DNA from: CAYQDB01 sp964416195
GTDB taxonomy: Bacteria; Zixibacteria; MSB-5A5; GN15; FEB-12
DNA length: 41,580 bases
Direction: 5' to 3'
NCBI GenBank assembly: GCA_964416195.1
Contig: CAYQDB010000021.1
Coordinates: 1 to 41,580, forward strand
Part shown: piece by piece, positions 32,383 to 40,411 of the stretch
How positions within the stretch are numbered: position 1 is the first letter of the stretch
Layout of the letters: the number at the start of each line of letters is the position of its first letter
Position numbers and translations under genes: made by a program
Notes under the pieces: model-generated
Databases searched by the model: none
What the model was told of the DNA's origin: nothing
Seen by the model: the letters and a program-made list of their open reading frames with translations, nothing else

Positions 32383-35300
32383 TGCGTACTTTCAGGCGTA
32401 TCATTCTTGCCGCCCTCACAGGCATCGTACTCCTAGTCGGCTCATTGTTCCTGTATATGTTCAAGCTCGGGGGTTTAGAGAGGACCCTGAACGCCCAGAT
32501 CGACTCGCTGGTAGAACAACGATACAATCTGGATGTAACGATCGGACAGGTAAAAGGGGATTTCTTATCCGGTCTGGTGCTTGAGGACGTAACCGTCTAC
32601 TATGTTGACTCTACCGGGCACTACCGGCTCCTCGACCTCCCCCGTCTCTCAGCTTCCTATTCCCTATCCAACCTGTGGAATAAAAAATATGTTTTGGACT
32701 ACCTCTACATCGACTCGGCTACTGTCACCCTTGTACGCGACAGTTCCGGACGGTGGATGATTCCCGATTTCTCATCCAAGGGCGAAACAGAGGCGGGCGC
32801 TCCACCCCAGTTTTCAATCGGTGACTTCGGACTAAACAAAGTCAGCGTCAATATCTTAAACAACACGGATACCATGAGTTTTGATGACATCGCCCTCTCG
32901 GTTGCGTTGCAAGGTCAGGGGAAAACCTATTCGGTCGATGTCGGACAGTTTGAGTTTACATCGAACAAAGAACCATTCTCACTGACTGCCGCAGGGGGCA
33001 AACTGACCTATACTGAGAGAATGGTGGTTTTTGAGGATATCGCCGTTGTTGTCGGTAAAACCCGTGCCAAGCTCAGTGGCAATGTCAAGTTCGCAAAACC
33101 ACCTGAAGGCCAGATAACTTTTGCGCTGGACAATGTTGACGTAAAAAAAATCAGCGCCTTGTTGGGGAAAAAGCTTACCGGTATGCTGGACCTTAACGGC
33201 GCCGTCTCTTTTGTCGGGGATAAAATCGGTGGTTCAGTTGATCTGGCCGGAAATTTCATGTCCGCAGATTTTGAGAATCTCTCTGCCAATTTTCGCTTTG
33301 ACAGGAACCGGCTGGTATTAGATACGCTATATGGATCCGTTTTCGGCGGCTGTACTATCGATGGAAGTGGAGCGCTGGATTTCTCCGGCCCTGTCGAGCA
33401 ATACCATCTGGATGCAGATATCAAGAACTTCAACCTCAATCAACTTGTTACCAAAGGCTTCGAATCGGATCTAACCGGCCATATCGAGATGTCAGGCGAA
33501 TCGTTTCGTAAAGACAAGTTACTGCTTCACTTCGATACTGATTTGCACGAATCGTCGTTCGACGAGTACCCACTTCATGAGGCGTGCGGTGAGTTGACAG
33601 TTACCAGCGATTCGATCTGTTTTGCCGATTCCTTTCGCATCAACTACTTTGAGAATGTCTTCTACGTGAGCGGCCGGATTGATTACTCAGACGATATCGA
33701 TCTGGCGGTCGCTGCCGACCTTCATAACCTCGACAGGTACAAAGGAAAGCTATTCATCGACCAGCCGGGCGGTCGGGGACATGCTGACGCTACGATATCA
33801 GGTAAGACCCGCGATCCCGATTTGCGCGGTCTGTTTGTCTCTGACTCGGTATGGGTGTACGGCCTGTACACCGGTAACTTCGCTGCTTCTATCGAAATGA
33901 AAAGATTCCTGACCGGAAAGAAGGGAACCGTCGAGGTTTCGTATAAAGACGGCGCGGCCTGGAATCTGCCCTACGATTCCGGATACACATTTCTATCGGT
34001 TGACTCAAACCTGGTGCAGGTCGACACGTTCAGCATGTGCAATCAGTACGGGGAGTATAGCGGTAGAGGCCTTCTTGACTACGGGGTGAATCCAATGCAC
34101 ATGACTGTCGATTCACTGTCGCTTGCAGTATTCGATCGGGTCTTCTATAATCGTTCTGATATCAAGTTTGATATTGACTCATCAGGTTTCAACTTTCTGC
34201 AGGCAGCTATCGGCTCCAATGGCGCCGGGTTGTCGGTTACGGGTCGAGTCGACTACGATGAATCAATGGGCCTGACGCTATTGATTGACCACATTCCGAT
34301 TGGACCATGGGTAGACTTGTTGGACACGTCGCTGCAGATTGACGGCTACATGTCGTGCCAGGCATCTGTGGAGGGGACCTTCCTTCAGCCGCACTTCAAC
34401 CTTGGCGGTTCGATTGATTCACTGACCTACCGAGACCTACTGCTTGGCGCAGTCGTGGGCGGGTTACGGTATGAAAACCGCTTGCTAACGCTGGACAGCT
34501 TCCTGATTCATTCTGATGAGGGTGAGTACCGTAGTTCCGGTTCGTTTCATGCCGACCTGGCCTTTAGTTCCAGTGTGGAGGAACGCTTCCCCGATCAGCC
34601 TCTCGAAATAGGCATTTCCGCCACCGACCGCAGATTCGACCTCGTCAGTTTGATCATGCCTTCGGTTGAGCAGCTTGATGGAGATTTCTTCGTGGATATT
34701 ACCCTTTCCGGCACTCCGCATGCTCCGCATCTTGCCGGGGAAGCTTACATCAAGAACGCCCGCTTGAAGTATTTTGATCTCGAACAGCCGATCTTTGCTG
34801 ACTCCGCTGGAGTTACAATGAGGGACAACAAGATCATCATTGATCACATTGATCTCTACACGACCGATAGAAAGCGGAAAGGCAGGAAGGGAAATGCCTA
34901 CCTGGAGGGTGAAATCACTGTCAAGTCGCTGGACAATTTCTACTATGACCTTGACATTACTTTGCCCAAGGAATTCCCATTTGCATACGAACTGGACGAC
35001 ATCCAGGGGGTAGTGGAGGGAGATTTGCATGTCGAGGGAGATACGCCGCCCCTGGTCACAGGCGACCTGACGATCATATCCATGAAATATCTGGTCAATT
35101 TTGCCTCTGAGGAAGAAGGCTCACCGATCATGAATGCCATGACTTCGGAAAACGCATGGGATCTAAACATCAACATCGACATCCTGGCCAACTACTGGAT
35201 CAGGAACGACGACATCGATGCCGAGTTTGCCGGCCAGGTTAACCTGATTCGGGAAAAGGGTGTCTATCGGTTTATCGGTGAGATGGAGATACTGCGGGGC

Positions 35301-35918
35301 CGCGGTTTTCTCTTTGATAAGACGTTTCATCTGGAACCCGGCAGTCGCGTCATCTTCGAGGGCAACCCAACGATCAATCCCCGTCTGGACATAACCGGAT
35401 ACACCAGGATTGCCGGTATGAGGCGAGCCGTTGATGAGGAATTGGAAACGACAGAATCCATAGAATTGGGAATCCATGTGACGGGAACACTGGAAGTGCC
35501 CGAAATCAACCCCGCTGAAGGTTCAGAGTTTAGCCGGGAGGACATCTTACCGTTGATTGTGGCCAATTACTACAGCTCCGAGACGGTATCCTCCTCCGGT
35601 CAGGTTGGACAGCGCCTTTCCGGTCTGATTTCATCGCAGGTTTCCCAGATAGGCTCCAGACAACTGGGACAATTAGGTGTGGAAACGTTTGAGATAGACC
35701 CCCTCTATGGTAAGGAGTACGATCCATTGAGAGTAAGGGTCACAGTCGGTTTCTACGCCACTCCTAACCTCTACGTTTACGGTCGCTCTACCCTGTCTGG
35801 TCAGACCAGGCAGGAAGTCGGGTTTGAACATCGCTTCAGCAAGGCTTTTCTGTTGGAAGGCTTGCGGGACGAAGAAGAGCTGTATCACCTGGCTCTCAAA
35901 CTTCACTGGGAGTTTTGA
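32382..35918 (+). CDS. tamB: TamB / DUF490 family translocation and assembly module protein
   Basis: A 1178-residue AsmA/TamB-type protein. One N-terminal membrane anchor (about 5-26) is followed by over 900 residues of repeating beta-strand segments, expected to form a long hydrophobic groove (bridge-like lipid transfer or barrel-assembly aid) spanning the periplasm. The C-terminal DUF490 domain is clear: GEMEILRGRGFLFDKTFHLE, then GSRVIFEGNPTINPRLDITG, then a conserved end near GLRDEEELYHLALKLHWEF. It is translationally coupled to both neighbours, and the Omp85 partner follows directly, the usual tamB-tamA pairing in reverse order. Confidence 0.93.
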   Translation: MRTFRRIILAALTGIVLLVGSLFLYMFKLGGLERTLNAQIDSLVEQRYNLDVTIGQVKGDFLSGLVLEDVTVYYVDSTGHYRLLDLPRLSASYSLSNLWNKKYVLDYLYIDSATVTLVRDSSGRWMIPDFSSKGETEAGAPPQFSIGDFGLNKVSVNILNNTDTMSFDDIALSVALQGQGKTYSVDVGQFEFTSNKEPFSLTAAGGKLTYTERMVVFEDIAVVVGKTRAKLSGNVKFAKPPEGQITFALDNVDVKKISALLGKKLTGMLDLNGAVSFVGDKIGGSVDLAGNFMSADFENLSANFRFDRNRLVLDTLYGSVFGGCTIDGSGALDFSGPVEQYHLDADIKNFNLNQLVTKGFESDLTGHIEMSGESFRKDKLLLHFDTDLHESSFDEYPLHEACGELTVTSDSICFADSFRINYFENVFYVSGRIDYSDDIDLAVAADLHNLDRYKGKLFIDQPGGRGHADATISGKTRDPDLRGLFVSDSVWVYGLYTGNFAASIEMKRFLTGKKGTVEVSYKDGAAWNLPYDSGYTFLSVDSNLVQVDTFSMCNQYGEYSGRGLLDYGVNPMHMTVDSLSLAVFDRVFYNRSDIKFDIDSSGFNFLQAAIGSNGAGLSVTGRVDYDESMGLTLLIDHIPIGPWVDLLDTSLQIDGYMSCQASVEGTFLQPHFNLGGSIDSLTYRDLLLGAVVGGLRYENRLLTLDSFLIHSDEGEYRSSGSFHADLAFSSSVEERFPDQPLEIGISATDRRFDLVSLIMPSVEQLDGDFFVDITLSGTPHAPHLAGEAYIKNARLKYFDLEQPIFADSAGVTMRDNKIIIDHIDLYTTDRKRKGRKGNAYLEGEITVKSLDNFYYDLDITLPKEFPFAYELDDIQGVVEGDLHVEGDTPPLVTGDLTIISMKYLVNFASEEEGSPIMNAMTSENAWDLNINIDILANYWIRNDDIDAEFAGQVNLIREKGVYRFIGEMEILRGRGFLFDKTFHLEPGSRVIFEGNPTINPRLDITGYTRIAGMRRAVDEELETTESIELGIHVTGTLEVPEINPAEGSEFSREDILPLIVANYYSSETVSSSGQVGQRLSGLISSQVSQIGSRQLGQLGVETFEIDPLYGKEYDPLRVRVTVGFYATPNLYVYGRSTLSGQTRQEVGFEHRFSKAFLLEGLRDEEELYHLALKLHWEF

Positions 35919-37846
35919 TGAACCGACTTGCGGCCGCTTTAGCTACCTGCCTTGTGATTGCCTGTCTGCCTTCGGTAGTGCATGGGATGGACCGCACTGT
36001 TTTGCGGTGGATCCGATCCAAACCTCCAATTGATTCCATTGTCATCTCCGGAAACAGCTTCTTCAAGGCGTCCGACATAAGAAAACGGATGTACTCGCAC
36101 GAGCGCACATCATGGAGGACGATCAAAGGAGATCGTCGGGCGCGGATTCAACGCGAATCCTACGGACGAGATACGCTGGAAATCAAGTACCTGTACCTGA
36201 CCAACGGCTTCCTTGGAATCCAGGTCAAGGAGCATTTCGAAATCCTTGGAGAAGATTCCTGTGCGCTCATACGCGTTACCGTAGAGGAGGGACGGCAGTT
36301 CTTCTATGGACAAAGAAAGATCACCAGCTCATTTGAAAACCGGCTGGCGTTTGACCTCGGAAAGATTGCCGCCAGACGGAAAGAAGGCGAACCGATCAAT
36401 CTCTTTGATCTCCACGACGCAGTCTTTGACATGAAGACAGTCCTGGCCAACGAGGGGTACCCATATGCGACTGTTACCTTCAATCTAGATACTAACCAAG
36501 CCGTACGAGAAACCGATGTGACTTTCAAAGTCGTCACCGATTCACTGGTGCGGTTCGGTGACGTTCGTATCGACGGTATCCGCCGGTATCCCGAGCGGGT
36601 TGCCCAACGTGAGCTGAGAATAAAACCGGGTGCAATCTACCGGCGGAACGACATAATTAATTCGCACCAACGTCTGGTTGAATCCGGGTATTTCAGTACC
36701 CTTCAGCTAAGACGCGCCGACACGCTGTCCAACCGCTTGAGACCCGATTTCCTGCTGAGAGTACGCGAAAAGAAACCGACCTACCTTACCGTCAAAACCG
36801 GTGTCGGACAGTCGGAGGTACGGGACCTCACGTGGGACTTCTCGACCGGCTTTGGCAAACGCAACTTCCTTGGTTCCCGCCACTACAGCCTGTTTGCCCA
36901 ATTGCAGTTCGGCCTCGGGCATGATACACGACTGTTGAATCACAATTACCGGCTCCGCTTTACCGAACCCTGGTTCCTGGGAATACGCATGCCTCTTTCA
37001 TTGACAGCTAAGTATGAACCCGGCGTTAAGCACCCGGTGCAGAATTATCGGATAGAAACCTGGTCTGCCACAATGTCGACAAATAAAAATATTGGGCGCG
37101 AGATTAAAACAGACCTTGGTTTTGAATACGAGAAGGTCAATATCTATGGTATACCTGAGGATCAGGTAGACCTGTCGGAAGATTTGAAGAAAAAGAACTC
37201 CTACAGACGCAAACTATACACAACATTCCGGCGCGACAGCCGCGATGATATCTTTATCCCTTGTAAAGGCTCGGTGATTGATCTTTCGGTTGAATATTTT
37301 GGAGGTTTCCTGGGGGGTGATGACAGCTTCTACAGATGGCAGGCGACTTGGTCCAGTTACCAGGTAGTCTGGCCGGGCTGGATTTCCGCCACACGGATCA
37401 GAGTGGGACATGCCAAGGCGTTTGGTGAATCGGAGGACGTCCCTGTGGACGACCGCTTTTACCTCGGCGGCGCCAATACAGTAAGAGGATTCAAGGAAAA
37501 CACCCTCGGGCCGACCCGAGACGACGGCACTCCCCGGGGAGCCAATATAACATTTGTTTTCAACCAGGAGTTTCGCTGGCGGACGCTCCAGATATTCCGT
37601 CCTATCCCCGTCCTCAGTGGCTTGTTCCGGTCACTTCCTTTGTGGCAATCTGTGTTCCTCGATGTCGGAAACGGGTTCACCCACACCAGCGAATTTAAGT
37701 TTAACTCCCTTGCCTACTGTTATGGCACCGGCGTGCAAATTGTGTCTCCCGCCGGACCTATACGTGTCGACTATGCCCGCCGGATAAAGACCGATAAAAT
37801 CGATTTTGCCGACCGTTGGCATTTTACTATACTGTATGCTTTCTAA
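35918..37846 (+). CDS. Omp85 family outer-membrane protein, TamA-like (BamA superfamily)
   Basis: A 642-residue protein; ATG at 35918 shares its A with the tamB TGA. Signal peptide 1-24. Three POTRA-like domains cover about 37-130, 131-212 and 213-300 (IVISGNSFFKASDIRKRM, VRIDGIRRYPERVAQRELRI). A 16-strand barrel domain fills 300-642, with the L6 motif in TVRGFKENTLGP, the closing stretch GPIRVDYARR, and Phe at the C-terminus. Three POTRAs and tamB next to it favour TamA over BamA (usually five). It would work with TamB in inserting outer-membrane proteins or moving lipids. Confidence 0.92.
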   Translation: MNRLAAALATCLVIACLPSVVHGMDRTVLRWIRSKPPIDSIVISGNSFFKASDIRKRMYSHERTSWRTIKGDRRARIQRESYGRDTLEIKYLYLTNGFLGIQVKEHFEILGEDSCALIRVTVEEGRQFFYGQRKITSSFENRLAFDLGKIAARRKEGEPINLFDLHDAVFDMKTVLANEGYPYATVTFNLDTNQAVRETDVTFKVVTDSLVRFGDVRIDGIRRYPERVAQRELRIKPGAIYRRNDIINSHQRLVESGYFSTLQLRRADTLSNRLRPDFLLRVREKKPTYLTVKTGVGQSEVRDLTWDFSTGFGKRNFLGSRHYSLFAQLQFGLGHDTRLLNHNYRLRFTEPWFLGIRMPLSLTAKYEPGVKHPVQNYRIETWSATMSTNKNIGREIKTDLGFEYEKVNIYGIPEDQVDLSEDLKKKNSYRRKLYTTFRRDSRDDIFIPCKGSVIDLSVEYFGGFLGGDDSFYRWQATWSSYQVVWPGWISATRIRVGHAKAFGESEDVPVDDRFYLGGANTVRGFKENTLGPTRDDGTPRGANITFVFNQEFRWRTLQIFRPIPVLSGLFRSLPLWQSVFLDVGNGFTHTSEFKFNSLAYCYGTGVQIVSPAGPIRVDYARRIKTDKIDFADRWHFTILYAF

Positions 37847-37927
37847 TGGTTCTACCGCCAATGAACGTGCTGTGCTGCTTTGCATCTGCGTGTAGTTAAA
37901 CGCTACCAGTTGACAGGAAGAGGAGAT

Positions 37928-39097
37928 ATGAACCCAATTTATCTTGACCACAACGCCACCACACCGGTCGATCCGTCTGTTGTGGAAGCGATGCTGCCCT
38001 ATTTCAATGGCGCTTTCGGAAACGCCAGCTCAGCCCACCAATTCGGCCGGGACGCAAAGGTAGCTATTGAGAACGCTCGTGAACAGATAGCAGCCTTTAT
38101 CAACTGTGAACCGTCCGAGCTGTACTTCACCTCCGGCGGCACGGAGTCCGACAATATCGCTGTCTTAGGTACAGCCTATCAACTCCGTGCAAGAAGAAAC
38201 CACCTCGTGGCCGGAGCGACCGAGCACCACGCCATAATGGAACCTGCCGAGCATCTCCATCACAAAGAGGGCTTTGACCTTGATCTTTTGCCGGTCGACC
38301 GTGAGGGCTTCGCCCAGCTTGACCAATTAGAGCAACTGGTTACCGAAAAGACAGCGCTCGTCTCGGTCATGCAGGCCAACAATGAAACCGGTACAGTACA
38401 GGATATTGCCCCGCTGGCTAAGATCACCCATGAAAGGGGCGCCCTGTTTCACACTGATGCGGTGCAGGCTGTCGGCAAAATACCTGTTGATGTAAGAAAG
38501 CTGGGGGTCGATCTGCTCTCGTTAACAGGTCACAAGATCTATGGACCAAAAGGCGTTGGTGCACTCATCGTGCGACAAGGCGTCAAGATCGCTCCTCTGT
38601 TTTATGGCGGATCGCATGAAAAGAAACGTCGCCCCGGGACTGAAAATGTCGCCGGGATAGTTGGACTGGCCAAAACACTTGAGATTGCCACCCAGAGACG
38701 CGAGGAAGATTTCAGACGTCTTAATGAACTTGCAAACTACTTCATGGACACCATTACAGCTATGATTCCAGATGTTTATCTTAATGGCCCGCGCACCAAC
38801 AGGGTACCGCCGACCGTGAATCTTTCATTCAAGGGTGTTGAGGGAGAGTCGGTTGTCATCGCGCTCGATCTGGAGCAGGTGGCTGTCTCGTCCGGTTCGG
38901 CTTGTACATCCGGCGCGACGGAGCCGTCGCATGTCCTGATAGCTATGGGGATTCCTGCCGAACTTGCCTTGGGGGCAATTCGTTTTTCCTTAGGACGTTC
39001 CACCACCAAGGAGCAACTCGACTATGTGCTGGAAAAACTACCGCCGATAATCGAGCGGTTGCGAGCCTTGTCACCAAAATACGGCAAGTCCATGTGA
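37928..39097 (+). CDS. nifS: Cysteine desulfurase (NifS/IscS-type)
   Basis: A 389-residue PLP enzyme that takes sulfur from cysteine as a protein persulfide. The ATG at 37928 (GAGGAG 3-7 nt upstream) gives the standard MNPIYLDHNATTP start. The PLP lysine is Lys203 in SLTGHKIYGPKG, and the sulfur-carrying Cys326 is in SSGSACTSGATEPSH. NNETGTVQD and RPGTENVAG are also typical. mnmA follows 76 bp downstream, like the YrvO-MnmA pair of B. subtilis, so its main role is probably sulfur supply for tRNA thiolation. No iscU or suf genes are nearby. Confidence 0.94.
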   Translation: MNPIYLDHNATTPVDPSVVEAMLPYFNGAFGNASSAHQFGRDAKVAIENAREQIAAFINCEPSELYFTSGGTESDNIAVLGTAYQLRARRNHLVAGATEHHAIMEPAEHLHHKEGFDLDLLPVDREGFAQLDQLEQLVTEKTALVSVMQANNETGTVQDIAPLAKITHERGALFHTDAVQAVGKIPVDVRKLGVDLLSLTGHKIYGPKGVGALIVRQGVKIAPLFYGGSHEKKRRPGTENVAGIVGLAKTLEIATQRREEDFRRLNELANYFMDTITAMIPDVYLNGPRTNRVPPTVNLSFKGVEGESVVIALDLEQVAVSSGSACTSGATEPSHVLIAMGIPAELALGAIRFSLGRSTTKEQLDYVLEKLPPIIERLRALSPKYGKSM

Positions 39098-39105
39098 ATG
39101 GAATG

Positions 39106-39153
39106 GTAGGTCGGGTTCCGACTCCGCTGAAGGCGGAAGGGAAGAAACCCGAC
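39106..39153 (+). repeat. GTAGGTCGGGTTCC palindromic repeat (copy 2)
   Basis: It opens GTAGGTCGGGTTCC, has an inner hairpin TCCGC/GGCGGA and closes AAACCCGAC. It is the same family as 7341-7397 in opposite orientation. It fills most of the 76 bp between the desulfurase stop and the mnmA start. Confidence 0.75.
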
Positions 39154-39173
39154 AACATCATCTAACGAGTTGT

Positions 39174-40217
39174 ATGATGGGTGAAAAAGTACTGGTAGCA
39201 CTATCCGGTGGCGTTGATTCCTCCGTGGCTGCCCTGCTGTTAAAGGAGCAGGGGTATGACGTCGTCGGCGCACACATGAAGCTGTGGGACTATGTCGACG
39301 CTACCACAGACTGCCAGGGAATATGTGACACCATTGAGGTACCGTTCCATTTATTGGACCTCTCTGCACGGTTCGAAGAAAAAGTGATCGACAACTTCGT
39401 CTCAGAGTACAGTGCCGGTCGCACACCCAATCCCTGCGTCAGGTGCAATTCCGAGTTCAGATGGCCGGCCTTTCTGGACAAAGCAGTTGAGATCGGTTGT
39501 GACTACATTGCCACCGGCCATTATGCCTCTATCGAACGTGGACAGAATCAGCGCTGGTATGTCCGCAAGGGACAGGACCTCACTCGTGATCAGTCTTACG
39601 TCCTGTGGGGTTTGTCACAGGAGGAGCTATCAAAAACGCTGATGCCGCTCGGCTGTCTACACAAGTCAGAGGTGCGCGAGATTGCACGCAGCCACAACCT
39701 ACGCACGGCGGACAAGAAGGAGTCACGTGAGATCTGTTTTGTGGCGGATGATGATCACAAACGCTTTCTCATGGAATATGAGAAGAGACGAGGGCGTACT
39801 TATGATCCTGGCGACATCGTGCTTGAGGACGGCACGGTTGTTGGCCGACATGACGGTGCCGCTTTCTACACGGTCGGCCAGCGTCGCGGTCTGGGCGTAT
39901 CGCATCCGACACCCCTGTATGTCTTACGAATCGACACTGACAACAACCGCGTGATTGTTGGGCAGAATGATGCCTTGTTCAAATCCGAGTTGATTGCTAA
40001 CGGTATAAACTGGTTAGCAATGGAGCCGACCGACAAGTCTTTCGAGGCGGACGTCAAGATACGCTACCTGCACACACCTGCACTAGCAACTGTGACTCCC
40101 TTGACCGACACGCAAGTTCGGGTTATCTTCAAAGAAAAGCAACGCGCCATCACCCCCGGCCAGTCGGTGGTGTTTTACGATGGGGAAATTCTGCTGGGGG
40201 GCGGCATTATTTCGTAG
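39174..40217 (+). CDS. mnmA: tRNA-specific 2-thiouridylase
   Basis: A 347-residue enzyme that puts sulfur at position 2 of the wobble uridine of tRNA Lys, Glu and Gln. The ATP PP-loop SGGVDSS is at 11-17. The catalytic cysteines are Cys91 (CVRCN) and Cys188 (REICFV). YTVGQRRGLGV and the C-terminal AITPGQSVVFYDG are typical. The region after MKLWDY is shorter than in common MnmA proteins: the CCS/EDxxD segment is missing and DCQGICDTIEVPFHLLDL follows at once. Either ATG (39174 or 39177) could start it; no strong SD is seen. The paired desulfurase is just upstream. Confidence 0.94.
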   Translation: MMGEKVLVALSGGVDSSVAALLLKEQGYDVVGAHMKLWDYVDATTDCQGICDTIEVPFHLLDLSARFEEKVIDNFVSEYSAGRTPNPCVRCNSEFRWPAFLDKAVEIGCDYIATGHYASIERGQNQRWYVRKGQDLTRDQSYVLWGLSQEELSKTLMPLGCLHKSEVREIARSHNLRTADKKESREICFVADDDHKRFLMEYEKRRGRTYDPGDIVLEDGTVVGRHDGAAFYTVGQRRGLGVSHPTPLYVLRIDTDNNRVIVGQNDALFKSELIANGINWLAMEPTDKSFEADVKIRYLHTPALATVTPLTDTQVRVIFKEKQRAITPGQSVVFYDGEILLGGGIIS

Positions 40218-40411
40218 GTCGTAGGGGTTCAATATATTGAACCCGTACAACCCGCGTAGGGGGCGGCCTTGCGTCGCCCCTTGAGAAGGCGGGAGACAAG
40301 CCCCCACCCTACGCGAAAAATGAAGTGCTGTCATGTGACCCTGCATGACAGCTTATAAAGATGGAGGTGTCAGGCAGTGTCGCCCGACACCACTGAAAGC
40401 ATAAGGGAACT
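40218..40411. repeat. Cluster of four palindromes
   Basis: In 190 bp: GTA-GGGTTCAATA/TATTGAACCC-TAC (40221-40248), a long inverted pair CGCGTAGGG/CCCTACGCG (40253-40315) enclosing GGGGCGGC-like inner arms, GCTGTCATG/CATGACAGC (40327-40352), and GGTGTCAGGC/GCCCGACACC (40366-40391). The last belongs to the family seen at 26735-26822. One of them may terminate mnmA transcription. Confidence 0.75.
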
